Part shown: one piece after another, positions 35,560-47,323 of the stretch
How positions within the stretch are numbered: position 1 is the first letter of the stretch
Layout of the letters: each line of letters starts with the position of its first letter
Source of the DNA: Ophiosphaerella korrae
Taxonomy: Eukaryota; Ascomycota; Dothideomycetes; Pleosporales; Phaeosphaeriaceae
Length of the DNA: 64,000 nt
Assembly (NCBI GenBank): GCA_028456385.1
Contig: JALNQF010000116.1
Coordinates: 62,001-126,000 of the forward strand
Reading direction: 5' to 3'
Position numbers and translations under genes: made by a program
Notes under the pieces: generated by a model
What the model was told of the DNA's origin: nothing
The model's database searches: none
Seen by the model: the letters and a program-made list of their open reading frames with translations, nothing else

Positions 35560-36473
35560 GATTATTAACGTGTACTGGGTTGCCGCGTGCTTTCTTTATT
35601 TGCAGACCTTGACGTGTTTATTAAATTCTGAGAGTATTTGATAAAATGCAAGCGCAAGGTAGCGATTAGGCTGCACCCCCCCCCCCCGCATTTGTACCAC
35701 TTTCGGGATGCCAGTGTCTCTCGCTGCCTGGAGGAGGCTGACGTAGTATCAATCGCACGTTGCGCATGGAGGAAGCCATATTCTGCTCTTATGGTTGAAG
35801 GTGGAGCGGCGTTCTGTAATGATTTAATTCTCCATATGGGTTCTAAGGCTTCGGCGGGGCGGTGGGGAATCCTCAGATGATGGAGATCATGTGACTCTTC
35901 TTTGATCTAACGTCTGTCGCTGTGTTGCGAGCCATCACACGACGTGAGCTCTACATTTCTAAATCTAACCCCTTAGTAATCTTCCATGAAAGCAAGAGCC
36001 CAGTCGCAAAGATGTGGTAGCGGGGGATGCTGTCTCGCGAGACTTCGCATCCTGACAGATCGTGGGCCTGCATAGAGCTTGTCCTTTCACGATAATAGAA
36101 AGGAAAAAGCTAAAGTTGGAATATTTATATGCGTTAAATAATGGTAACGAATACAGAATGCATAGTAGCCCAAGAACTGACTGTCAACATGAGAAATCTA
36201 ACGCGTTCGTAATCTTGCTCCCTCCTGCTCACGCGCATTAAAACGAGGAATTAACAGTCAACAATATGCATCATTTGCAATTCTTCATTGCTCCTCAGGA
36301 AATTCGAGATGTCAGTGTCGGTTGCAGGGTAAGGCGCATCAGGAGGCACACAGCCGTTAGAGTACCAAGTGTAATATGGTATCAACAACGTCTGACTCGC
36401 CATTCTCAAAGACAATGATGTGTCGACCTTTTATCCAGTTGGAATAAGGAGCTTCTGGTGGTTCTCACTTGTG
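35560..36473. other. Intergenic
   Basis: It holds a C homopolymer run near 35,677-35,689 and no recognisable gene. Confidence 0.6.
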
Positions 36474-37661
36474 TTAAACTGTTAAAATACTTCCGTGAAT
36501 CCTCGAGCGAGCTGATTTGACCTGTCCAAATGACACTGGAAAAGTCTCTTTGCAGTCGATATCCATGATCTTGCATTCACTTAGTAATTCTAGATCCAAA
36601 CTTTTGAAAATTTGGCCGCTCGCTGAAGCCCAGGACCAAGTTGGCGCATGCCTTTTCTGAGATCGAGATTCGAGTGCCCTGCTATCAGCGAACCACAGAA
36701 GCTGTGACACAAAATTCCTTCTCCAGAGCCCTGCGTAGTAAGGGCCGAGATCGAATTCCGAAAATGTTTTAGCGATTCCAGAAATCGCCGGCAACCAATC
36801 GGAGTGATACGTAAGCTTTAAGGGGGAGTATCTGAGAACAGCGTCTTTCTAGCGGTCAAGGTCTTTGTCCGCATCTCCTTTGCTCGTTGCTAACGGGCGT
36901 ATTTTGTCCCTTCACATTCCTCCAGTGGGCGAGAATTCTTTCGAGTTATGCAGAGCACCGCACTCACGAGTAAAATTGCAGGCGCATTCCCAGATAAGCT
37001 CCTTTCCGAAGTGAAGGTACCGGCGGGGCAACATCCGTTCCTGATAAACCCACCCTCGCGTCATAAGGGGCGAACATTGATCTTGATCATAAAGCTCACC
37101 ATGAAAGATGTCACCGTGACTTGAAGCTTACCTTACGCAAACCTTGGTAGGGGGTGACGGATCGGAAGCCAGGGAGCGACTGACGATTTTGCGGGCAACT
37201 TCATTCGCTGTGACTGATTCAGCATACAAATCAACCTCACCGTCTATACCGAGGTTTGTTGCCAAGGTCAGCTCGGCATTTCTGTAGTAGTCATGCATTT
37301 TGGAGGCTTCAGATTGCCAGTCAATTTCATCGCCCTGTACGATGCAAAGAGCATCAATCCATAGATACTGCACACCAAGTTGTCTGGTGAACTCGATAGT
37401 TTCACGATAAGTTATTGCCATGGAGGAGATTTGAATGCCAGCGAGATGCTGTGAATAGTTCTCTTTCGTCGTCGTGAGGGAAGTGCATTTGCCCCAGTAA
37501 TAGCTCAAACATACGTAGCGTGCCATTTTGCCGTTCGTTTCGATTAGAACCAAATGAGCTAATGCCGAGTCCCTTATTCCCAAATCTAGAACACGGGACG
37601 GTAGACAGGGCTCTCGTTGGGAGGGTGACATTTGCACTCCCGAAGTCTCTTCAGCGTCCAT
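36474..37661 (-). pseudogene. HET-domain (heterokaryon incompatibility) protein, broken by three stops
   Basis: A single minus-strand frame encodes a HET domain: ARYVCLSYYWG, YLWIDALCIVQGDEIDW, MHDYYRNAELTLA, then PLMTRGWVYQERMLPRR and ELIWEC, and finally LKLTYHSDWLPAISGIAK and YYAGLW. The frame is interrupted by TAA at 37130-37128, TGA at 36914-36912 and TAG at 36851-36849, with homologous sequence on both sides of each, so introns are an unlikely explanation. Functional HET proteins trigger cell death after fusion of unlike hyphae. This copy should yield at most a 177-residue N-terminal fragment. Confidence 0.85.
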
Positions 37662-38485
37662 TCGAGAGCTTTAGAAGAAGTTGTGCTACCAGAGACCGTG
37701 TACAGAGCATGCGAAATAGCCGGTCGTGGAGGGGTCCGATCTGATCGATGAATTATATTAGTATAGCTGAGGCATCATAGAGGGAAATAAGAACTGCGGG
37801 ATATACTAGGAGTACACTCAATTGCTGCAAGCAAAAGAGCTTAAGGACAAACACCGCTCGGCCAGCGTCAGTGACCCAAACTTCAAGACTCGAATCTGGT
37901 GGCAGTATTATGATAAAAAGTACAATTGCACCTCAACGAGATGGATGCATCATGCATTCCAGGTCGTGGAGGAGGCTAATGGATCTTTAGTTAGAAGTGG
38001 GTAGTCTACAAATCAAATATATCTACCATAAATTCATGTCTCCAGGTACTGCATGGAGGTTATGGATCTTTGGTTCGTATTAAGTAGTCTATCAATCAAA
38101 TATATTCGCGATGCATCCATTCTCGTGCCTTCAATCAGGTGTTGAATATTAGGCTGCTGGGCACAGTCCTAGTGTGGGAGTCGTACACTTGAGTGGACAA
38201 ATTTAGGCAGCATGAGACGTGAGCGCATAAAGACGCCGCATACCAAAAATACCACACTCAGCATGGTCTCGTGCTTGTCACTAAAGCTTGAAAAGATTCC
38301 TGCAGCTTGAATACATGTAGCTAGAGTGATAATAAAGAGTTGTTTTATCAGTACTAAAGTAAAACTGCAATGTCTGTATAAGTGAAGGGCAAGATATTAG
38401 TCAATAGTCGTGTTGTTATTGCGCTTGTAGAAAGGGTAATTTTGGGTCACCAGGCATGAACGTACAGTGCTATCAAACAAAAACC
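37662..38485. other. Intergenic with a diverged direct repeat
   Basis: Two approximately 52-bp related stretches (37971-38022 and 38055-38105) share TGGATCTTT and TAGTCTA(C/T)(A/C)AATCAAATATAT. No gene recognised. Confidence 0.55.
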
Positions 38486-38495
38486 AAAAAAAAAA
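38486..38495 (-). terminator. RNA polymerase III terminator of tRNA-Thr
   Basis: A run of ten T on the minus strand starts 15 bases after the tRNA 3' end. Confidence 0.85.
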
Positions 38496-38510
38496 TCATG
38501 CTTAACGGAA

Positions 38511-38592
38511 TGCCCGTTGGCTGAGTCGAACAACCGCTCTTCGCATGACATTTCTGTACAAGTGCGACGCCTTACCACTTGGCCAAACGGGC
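38511..38592 (-). tRNA. tRNA-Thr (UGU) with a 10-nt intron
   Basis: Cloverleaf on the minus strand: acceptor GCCCGTT / AACGGGC with discriminator A, D arm GCC...GGC with A box GGCCAAGTGG, anticodon stem TCGCA / TGCGA, T arm GGTTG-TTCGACT-CAGCC (B box). The 17-nt anticodon loop implies a 10-nt intron at 38556-38547, one base after the anticodon TGT (38560-38558), the standard nuclear position. A T10 terminator follows. Confidence 0.92.
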
Positions 38593-39665
38593 TAGAGGGA
38601 TTTGCAGAAATTATTCGCGTAATCAGTATATACGGATTTCCAGGATTGGGACGGACACGAAAGAAGCCTCGGTTGTCTAGTGGTCCATGTAAAGCAGCGA
38701 ACGCGATAGATGTACAGCATTGAAACAAATCGGACACATGCCCAATCTACAACACGGCATAAAGAACTAAACAACGAGAATTCTACGATCGCCATGACAA
38801 AGTGAAGCTTTGACGTACATGCCCTTACGTGATTGGAACGCCGACGCTTTCCGCAGTGCTCACGGCCTCCCTCGCAACGTCGAAATGCGACCGAAAACCT
38901 TTGTATCTCCGCACAATCCGATACCGGCCATGATGGTGCCATCTCAGCCTGGGTGGGGAACATGTTACCATCATCGCATGCATGGGAGGTGCTTGTTGAG
39001 TGAATGAAAGTGACCCTGCGGCTGGGTACATTCGGCTCTGCTAGGCTGGCCACAGATCGCCATGCGGGGTGGGCTTGTCGCGTTGACTACTAACAAGATG
39101 GCGCAACAAGCGTTTACGATGCCGAAGTGTGGAGAAGACAGATCACGAGGATCGATGTGACACATCCCTAGGATAGATGGAGCAGTTGTGAAGGTGAAGG
39201 CCCCCAGCCCCGCGGATGCACTCGCTAACTCTCTAGCAGTCCAAAGAGGCCACACATGTCCATCAAAGAGCTGCAATTCTCCGACGCGGCCCGCTTACTG
39301 CACAGGAACCGGTATTGGCATTGTCGAATCAATCGCGTCCCAGTCATCTGGTCATTATGCCCCATGCGGCCGCGTCAGTCTGGAGCACGGTTGGGGCATC
39401 GTCATGCATGCCGACGGAAGCCGAGCATCGCTCGCAACGTCGTGGGAGTTTGCTGCGGCCAACAATGAGTATCAGGTGCCGTATATATGGCGTCAAGTAC
39501 GGATACACAGGTCACAAGACCGCGGACCCAGCCATTTTCGAGTGGTCGAATCGGCATTGTAGCCAGGGGCAAAGCAATTCACTCTGACAAAGCGCCACTA
39601 GTTCAACTCTCATAAGAACGCCTATCCACCCAAATTGAGGACAGTACTTGCTCTCTATATTCACA
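38593..39665. other. Intergenic / upstream of proline dehydrogenase
   Basis: Small open frames here are not conserved in character. No gene supported. Confidence 0.55.
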
Positions 39666-41157
39666 ATGCCCATCATAAGGCTACTGGGCCAACACCTTCG
39701 GCGCCTGGATGGCCTGGCACTCCTCCAATCTCGCCAAACGCTCTCACAGTTTCCTCGATATGTACACCAGTCTTCACAGCGCAATGTCGCCTTGCCGACG
39801 TCATCATCCGTCCACGCCTCTTCACAGCTCTTACCAACACAGTCCTCGCCCCAGCAAGGATCCACCAAAATAGTACTGGGCCGGCTCCCAACATCCATGG
39901 TCCTACGTTCCTATCTCATCACTGCCATGTCGTCGTCGCCTGTCCTCCTTACATTCTGCTTCAACATCCTGCGGCGAATGCTCGACTCAAATTCGTACCT
40001 CATGAGCATTGAGCGCAATCCTGTGCTCGCCCAATTGCTGAAAAAGACATTCTACGCTCAGTTCTGCGTCGGCGAGCAAAAAGACGAAGTCATTCGCAAC
40101 ACCAACTTCGCGCGCTCAGTGCTCGGCTACGACGGCATTCTCTTCGAATATGCCTTGGAGGTGCTGGGCGGAAACACACCATCTGCAGCAGAGACTGCGC
40201 ATGAAATCGCAGTATGGCGGAAGGGCATGTTGCAAAGTGTGGAGATGGCGAGGGAGGGCGACTTCGTTGGCCTCAAGTACGTTCACAACTCCCTTTCCCT
40301 CAAGATATATACTGACACCAAATAGATGGTCCGGCCTCGGTCGCCACGCCCTACATCTCCTGCGCACACAACAACCCGCCACACGCGAAATGTGGTCCGC
40401 CATAACTGCTGCATGCGACGCCGCAGCCGCAAAAGGCGTCTCACTCCTCCCCGGCGCCGAAGAAGAAGCCACAAACCCCGGCCTCGAAAAATGGACCCTC
40501 GCCCTGCAAAAAATGTACAACTCGCCAGACCGCGGCCGCGCCGTTGTCTACATCACGTACCAGTGCTACCTGCGCGACATCGCCGCCCGCCTCGCACACC
40601 ACCTCGAGCTCGCCAGCACACACGGCTACATCGCAGGCGTCAAGCTTGTGCGCGGCGCCTATCTCGCCTCAGAACCTGCGCACCTGACCTTCGACTCCAA
40701 GGCCGGCACAGACGAAATGTACGATGCATGCGCCGCGTCCGTCCTGACGCAATCCTGGACCCCCACCGTGGCCCCCTCATCTCAATCCACGCCCTTCCCT
40801 AAGGTCAACATTGTCCTCGCAACCCACAACCTACGCTCTATACAGTCCGCCAAAGCCCTGCGCGCCGCCCAAATGGCCGCTGTGCCGCCCGACACCCTGC
40901 CGCGCCTCACATACGCCCAGCTACAAGGCATGGCCGACGAGATTTCCCAGAGCCTGGTGCAGGATCAAACCATGAAGGCGGATACCAAAGCCAAAGTCGT
41001 CAAGTGCATGACGTGGGGCTCCACAAGCGAGTGCCTGAATTTCCTGCTACGGCGCGCGAGCGAGAATAAGGAGGCGGCGTTGCGCACCGAGGATACGCGG
41101 CGTGCAATGGGGGCGGAGCTTTGGAGGCGGTGGAAGGGTGCTTTCGGGCTTGCCTAG
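39666..41157 (+). CDS. PUT1: Mitochondrial proline dehydrogenase
   Basis: Exons 39666-40276 and 40326-41157 (49-nt intron ending CTGACACCAAATAG) give 480 residues. The ATG at 39666 follows an upstream in-frame TTG and begins a basic, Arg/Ser-rich leader (MPIIRLLGQHLRRLDG) fitting mitochondrial import. The FAD-binding (beta/alpha)8 barrel shows VYITYQCYLRD, GVKLVRGAYL..EP, NIVLATHNL, TYAQLQGMADE and, near the end, LNFLLRRASENKEAA, the conserved substrate-binding RRxxEN segment. It oxidises proline to pyrroline-5-carboxylate, feeding electrons to the respiratory chain. No P5C dehydrogenase gene is adjacent. Confidence 0.95.
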
Positions 41158-41700
41158 GCGGCAAGTTATTTTTTTTATTTTTTTATTTTTATTTTTTTTT
41201 TGCATGGGCGGCGTTTGTGAAGCGATTTTGGATTGGGGGGTGGTGGTGGTGTTTATTGGTAGTTTCCTTGCGATGGAGCAGGAATCTAAGGGCATCTGAT
41301 ATCTCGCTGCGGGTTTTGCGCTGTAAGGACTTTGGCTGTTGTCACATTTGGACACGCGATATGATTTATATCAATTATCAGGGCTCATATTCATCCGGGA
41401 AGGAGACATTGAATATCATTTGGCACATCAGCATAACAAAACACGGTCCAAACCGCTCCTTTAGTTCCTAATATGTCAAGAACAAATTATTAGTTGTGGT
41501 AGTGGTTGAAAATGGCACACGCTTCAAGGCGTTGATCAGAACTGTAAGAAATGGTAAATGCTTCATGTGTGGGTGGTAGGAGGATTGGAGTTCTCTATAA
41601 TAGGAATGTTCATGGGCACTTCGCAGGACCAAGGCGAAGACCGCATAAAAACAACCAGTATGCTGACATATATATGGAATCTATCAACCCACACCACCCA
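41158..41700. other. Intergenic (convergent), T-rich tract
   Basis: A T-rich low-complexity tract (41167-41200) follows the PUT1 stop. Nothing else seen. Confidence 0.6.
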
Positions 41701-43057
41701 TCAAACACCGCCCTTCGCACCGCCCTCAGCCCTTGCCCCCTCCTGCCCAACCTGCACACTACCACTTGCACCCTCCTTCTCACCTCCCTCCCCCTCCGCT
41801 AACTCCCCAAACGCCCTCTCCAAATCATTCTTCAAATCCTCAACGTGCTCAATCCCCACACTAACCCTCACCAACCGTCCATCTACCCCCGAGTCCGACA
41901 TGCGTCTCCACTCCACCAAGCTCTCCACGCCCCCAAGACTAGTGGCATGATGGAAGTAGCGCAAATGCGATGGGAGGCGCCGTGCAAGGTCGAGTGTGCG
42001 CATGTAAATGGCGAACACGGGACCGAAGCCAGTGGGCATTTGGATAGCGAGCCAGGGGGATGAGGGGGTTTGGAGGGAGGCGTGGGTGACAGAGCGAACG
42101 ACAGAAGAGACGGGAGGGGTTGAGAGGGAGGAATGGAGCCAGGCGACGAGTTGCGTTGCGGTGGAAGATTGGCGTTGGATGCGCAGAGGCATGGTGCGTA
42201 AACTGCGTGTTCCTAGCCAGGATTCCAACGAGCCCATTACGCTGCCGAGGAATAGTCGTTCAACGCGGAGCGTGAGGGCACGCGCGTGCCCTGCGGGCGA
42301 TGCGGCGGCTGCGAGAATGCCGCAGAGAAGGTCGCTGTGGCCGCCGATGTACTTTGTGCCGGAGTGCATGACGATGTCGGCGCCCCATTTGAACGGGTCT
42401 TGGAGGCCGGGCGGGCCGAAGGTAGAGTCGATGGAGAGAAGGGCACCGCGGGCGTGGGCGCGGGCGGCGAAGGCGGCGATGGAGAAGGCTTCGCCCGTAG
42501 GGTTGAGGGGCGTTTCGACGTGCACAAGGTCGCCTTTCCCTAGGCCGGCGGCGTCCCAATCGGCGTCTGAGGCGTGGAGGTCGACGGTTTGGAGGTTGTG
42601 CATCTTTTTATGCAGAGCGATTACCTAGTTGGCGTGTGATCAGAAGGGTATTCTGGAAGTGAGGGGCGAAACCTACGCCATGACAGCCATGATATCCTCC
42701 ACTGATGGCAACAACCTTTGGCACGAGATTGACCAACATGGCGTGAAAGGCACTCAGGCCGCTGCTATAACTGACAACATGATTTGCTAGTTGTTCCAGT
42801 TGATCGGCCTTCGCTTCAGGATATATCAATGGCGCTAGAACTGTTTCCAGACGATTGACATTTGCATTGGCAAGCCGCGAATACACAAGCGGAGTAGAGA
42901 GATCAGGGGATCCTTCCCCATCAATTGTGGGTTCAAGCTGGTCAGGGTCATGGGGGTAGCGGAATGTTGTCGATGGATGGAGAGCAGGTGCGACGTCAGG
43001 GAGAATGTTTATGCGGTTGTCGGCGTGGATGGCGTGGGTTGCTGGATGGATGGCCAT
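41701..43057 (-). CDS. Cys/Met-metabolism PLP enzyme (cystathionine gamma-synthase-like)
   Basis: Exons 43057-42677 and 42624-41701 (52-nt intron) give 434 residues. The fold-type I PLP signature is present: SSGLSAFHAML in the PLP-phosphate region, AISGGYHGCHG spanning the intron, VETPLNPTGE, LLSIDSTFGPP and the Schiff-base lysine in MHSGTKYIGGHSD. The C-terminus ends in a Gly/Glu/Ala-rich tail after ERAFGELAEG. Enzymes of this family form or cleave cystathionine in trans-sulfuration. The sequence looks like the divergent fungal subgroup rather than the main MET7-type synthase, so the precise reaction is uncertain. Confidence 0.87.
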
Positions 43058-43532
43058 TATGGCGTATGATTGTGGTAGTGCCCACCCTTTGGGAGAATTT
43101 GGGGTTTATGAAGGATGGAGAAGACATGTCAATTGCGCCCTACGAACGGCAGCAGCCTCCAATCGCGAACTATTTCCTTTCGAGTCATTCCGTCATCGGC
43201 GCCTGGACGCGTGCGAATCCTCGTCTTTTCCGCAAGACGCATAGCAGGTCAAGTTGCTCACCTTCATACAATGTAGCATTTTAAAATAGTCGATGTTCAT
43301 GTCGATAGAGTGCAGAGTGTAGAGGTTGGTGAAGTCGTGTCCATTCGGACAATGACGAGTTGGTGGGGTAAGAAGCACACACGACGTGCCCCTCACTGCG
43401 CTAAGATATTTTACCTCTTATCAAGCAAGATTAATGGTTAACAAGGCACGACAAGCCGGTTGATGGGAGTTGTTATTCGTGGCTAGTATACAAGTCCTGG
43501 ACGACCATATTCACGTCAATTGGTATGCAAAT
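43058..43532. other. Intergenic
   Basis: No gene or structured element recognised. Confidence 0.6.
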
Positions 43533-44351
43533 CTACGCAGTACCAGCATTCACAGCACCAGCATTCACAATAGTAGGCTTGTGCTTGTACTTGATCGCTC
43601 CTGAGTCGCTGCCTGCAGCCTCAATAGCCTTGACCACCTTGTAAGACTCGACGTCGCCGTCAGGAACCTGGCCAAAGACGACGTGCTTACCATCAAGCCA
43701 TGAAGTAACAACCGTGGTGATGAAGAACTGGGAGCCGTTGCTGTCATGTGTTAGGAGGCTTCTTGGTTTCGTCTGCACTGTCTTGGACGTACGTGTTGGG
43801 GCCAGCGTTGGCCATGGACAGAAGGAAAGGCTTGGTGTGCTTCAGCTTGAAGTTCTCGTCGGCAAACTTCTCGCCATAGATGGACTTGCCGCCAGTGCCC
43901 TGGAAGGGATTAGCCAAGATGGTCTCTACGCCATGCCGGTACGGGGGGTACGGACATTGCCTCGGGTGAAGTCGCCGCCCTGGAGCATGAATTTGGGGAT
44001 GACGCGATGGAAGGACGAGCCCTTGTAGCCAAAGCCCTTCTCGCCGGTGCAGAGAGCACGGAAGTTCTCGGCCGTCTTGGGCACAACATCGTCGAACAGC
44101 TCGAAGTTGATGCGGCCCTCGTGGGTGTTGACGGCGCCTTGCGAGATGACATTGCCCGATTTGTCCACTTCGATTGCTGGGCCCTCCCAGGTGACATCAA
44201 AGTAAGCCTTGACGGCCATGTTGTATGCTGAAGGAGTAAAGAAGCGTTTGTTGGTGGGAGCTCTGGCAGCAAAGGCCGTCGAGCGGAAGACAGAGGCAGA
44301 GGTAGAGCGAGCTAGGGGAGAGGCTCGAAGGTGGTGGGGCAGACTCATCAT
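43533..44351 (-). CDS. Cyclophilin-type peptidyl-prolyl isomerase, probable dual cytosolic/mitochondrial
   Basis: Three exons (44351-43956, 43899-43793, 43740-43533; introns 56 and 52 nt) give 236 residues. Residues 45 onwards are a complete cyclophilin: [44 protein letters not shown] and [13 protein letters not shown], including the catalytic Arg and the Trp needed for cyclosporin binding. Residues 1-44 are rich in Arg, Ser and Ala and lack acidic residues, like a mitochondrial presequence. Met45 (MAVKAYF) is the usual start of cytosolic cyclophilin A, so two start sites could give two locations, as known for Neurospora cyclophilin. Confidence 0.95.
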
Positions 44352-45235
44352 GGCGGGGTGGGTTGCGTACAGCTTGGAGGCGCTAAACCCATACTGTCAG
44401 CTCTGGCTTGTGCTGGTGAATCGCCCCGGGTGGCGAGTGTGGTCACCATCCAGCACGCCACCAGCCATTGATAGTGCTGGATGTGAGAGGAGGGTGAATG
44501 GGCGGGCCTGGTCTCACCTGGGAGGAAATGATATCCAAGCTCACGGATTCTGGCTTCCGGCGGTGGCGCGGCCGGTTGGGCAGCTATGCAGGCAATAAGC
44601 AAGCAATTGATTATGGTCCAGATGGTGATGGCGGTAGGCGATTTGGGGAGCTGGGGAGCTGGGGAGTTGGTGGTCAAGTATGTCTTGTGTGTGGGTATTC
44701 AGCGAAGTTTTGGAGGTTCGAGCTTGAGCACAAACCTCATGCTAGCGCCCGGGTCCGCTGGGCAGCGTGCTAACTGCAGTAACAATAGATAATAGACATG
44801 TTGGTTTGGCTTGTGCAGTCAATTGGCTTTGCCAGTCGATGGCTGGGGTAACTCGGAGGAAATCATCAAGTGTGTATACTGTCTCCTACCTCTATGCCAA
44901 TTTCTCTGCCACTACGTATCTAGCTGCCTCCTCTTCCACCAGCACATGCAAGCGTCGGAGAATATAGGGCCGAGTCTGTGTCACGTGACCTCCCCACATC
45001 TCGTCAGTCTCTATGTCAGCATGCCGGTTCAGGAATAACAAAGTGTGGCGTCCCAAACTTGATACACTTTCAAGACACCCTAATTCCACTTCTGTTGTGC
45101 TTCTCCTTCTCCACGTGCAGCCCCGACAGCGTTGACGTGATAATTCGTCCACGTCCTTGTTGCCCAACCGAGGGACAGGCTTTGATAAACCACTTCACGC
45201 TCAACACCACAACACACACTTCGCCAACCCCCACA
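44352..45235. other. Divergent intergenic region
   Basis: Upstream regions of cyclophilin and epsin. The small GGGGAGCT repeat near 44,645 is the only notable feature. Confidence 0.55.
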
Positions 45236-46973
45236 ATGGACCTGAACAGCTTAAAGGACCAAGTGTCCAACCTCACCCTCTACGACCTCAAGGCTGGGTT
45301 TCGCAAAGCTCAAAATGGTGCGCTGAGAAAGGGGATGCCAGCTGGCCACTGCTAATGCGCTGCAGCCGTCATGAACTACACAGAGATGGAGGCCAAAGTG
45401 CGCGAGGCCACCAACAACGAGCCATGGGGTGCGCAGAATCTTGCTGGCGGTATATATGGAGCTGACGGCCGGACTAGGTGCATCGTCGACAATGCTGCAA
45501 GAGATTGCCAATGCGACCTTCAACTAGTATGTCTGCCGCACCCATTCAATATCACATCTAACATGCTCAGTCAACTCCTGAATGAAATCATGCCCATGAT
45601 CTACAAGCGTTTTACGGAGAAGGCATCTGAAGAGTGGAGGCAGATTTACAAGGTACCGGCACTCCTCGACCTGGACCTGTCATACACTGACCACATAGGC
45701 CCTGCAACTGCTCGAGTTCCTCGTCAAGAACGGCTCGGAGCGAGTCATCGACGATGCGCGCTCTCATGTATCCCTCCTCAAGATGCTCCGCCAATTCCAC
45801 TTCATCGACCAGAATGGCAAAGACCAGGGTATCAACGTACGCAACCGCGCCAAGGAACTCGCCGAACTCCTCAGCGATGTCGAGCGCATACGAGCAGAGC
45901 GAAAGAAGGCCCGGGCAAATCGCAACAAATTCGGCGGCGTCGAGGGTGGTTCAGGCCTAGGCGGTGGTGGCTTCTCATCCGGAGGCGGCGGCGGCGGCAG
46001 ATATGGCGGCTTTGGGAGCGAATCGGCAGAGTACGGAAACTACAACGGAGGTGTCTATGGAGACGGCGGTGGATTCAGCGGGGGCAGTGGTGGTGGCAAC
46101 ACATCAGGCTTTGGTGAAACACAACAGCGACGCGACCGCTTTGATGAGTACGACGAATATGACGAGGGCGAGGTTGCCAGCCCGCCAGCGCGACGGAAAG
46201 AGGCCGCACCGGCACAGGCCAGAAGAGAAGCTCCAAAGGAGGCGGCCAAACCAAAAGCGCCAGAGCCAGTGGCAGATCTACTGGCTTGGGATGATGAACC
46301 GGCACCAGTTGCGGCATCCAATGTGGCAGGCAAGCAGCCTGTTGCTGCGGCTGGAAACGACTTCGGGGACGACGACGATTTCGACGACTTCCAATCTGCA
46401 GCACCTGCAGCGCCAGCAGCAAAGCCAGCCACCACAGCCTTCAACATTGCGCCTCCCGCGTCTACCTCGACTATCACTTCATCAACCCAATTCGCCGCAC
46501 CACAGCCCCAGTCAGCGGCTAACAACAACAACTTCAACGACCTTCTCGCAACGGTGTCACCACCACCTACAGGGAACAAGTTCGCATCGCCTCCAATGTC
46601 CACTCCCTCATCCTTTGCACAGGGTCCTCCCCAGCCGACTGGCTACCAGGCTTCTGGGCCCAACTACTTCACCTCGGTCAACACGGCTACGCCTCAACTA
46701 GGTGCTTCGACGACCTCGACCATGTCTGCTGGCGGGAAAATTGGGGCGCCGGCGCCCAAGAAGGCAGGTGGTGATGCATTCGCATCTCTGCTCGCCGGCG
46801 CGGCACCAAAGAAATCGCAGACGCCCACACAAAAGGTCACAATGGGCGATTTGGCAAAGCTGAAGACGAGCCAGGGATTATGGGGCGCACCAGGATCGGG
46901 CTCAAGCACGCCTGTTGCGCAGCAGCCACGAGGGGCAAAGCCTGGCGGCGCTTTGGGCGATCTGTTAGGATAG
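45236..46973 (+). CDS. ENTH-domain epsin, Ent3-like (clathrin adaptor at TGN/endosome)
   Basis: Five exons (45236-45317, 45366-45428, 45478-45526, 45571-45652, 45699-46973) give 516 residues; the introns are 44-49 nt and cluster within the ENTH domain. Residues 1 to about 150 are the ENTH domain: VREATNNEPWGASS, NEIMPMIYKRF..KASEEWRQIYKALQLLEFLVKNGSE and VRNRAKELAELLSD. It binds phosphoinositides and bends membrane. A Gly-rich linker follows, then the acidic-Phe motif DDDDFDDFQSA, the type bound by gamma-ear/GGA adaptors in Ent3/epsinR, and a Pro/Gln/Asn/Ser-rich tail ending GGALGDLLG. No ubiquitin-interacting motif was seen, favouring Ent3/Ent5-like over Ent1/2. Confidence 0.92.
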
Positions 46974-47323
46974 AAGGCGGCTATAATAGTAGACATGGAA
47001 GGGTGTTTAGGGAGGCATAATAGCAACACAATGGATCTTGGCTTTCTTCCCAATGGCTCCAATTGGCCCTGTTCGGCATTTTCGATCAACGGAGAAGGAG
47101 GCAGCAGGAATCGGGGAAAAGTGCAACGTGATTGGCCGAGCCGTTAATCTCCGTGCCATCTCATCCATGTTGGCATGTTGGCATGTTGACATGTTGATAT
47201 GTTGACCACACACGGCCGCAGGGAAAGCACACACATCCACCACACGTAGCCCACTTCTTTTTTTTCCTTTCCTTCTTTCCCTCTTTCCCATCCCATCTGT
47301 CCCGCCGACACGATAATGCCTCG
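46974..47323. other. Intergenic with short tandem repeat
   Basis: A roughly 10-bp repeat (TGTTGRCA) runs from 47,168 to 47,206 upstream of the next gene. No gene recognised. Confidence 0.55.

Noticed and set aside
38645..38720. tRNA-like fragment (CTCGGTTGTCTAGTGGTC)
   Set aside because: It resembles an A box only. No matching acceptor stem, T arm or B box follows.
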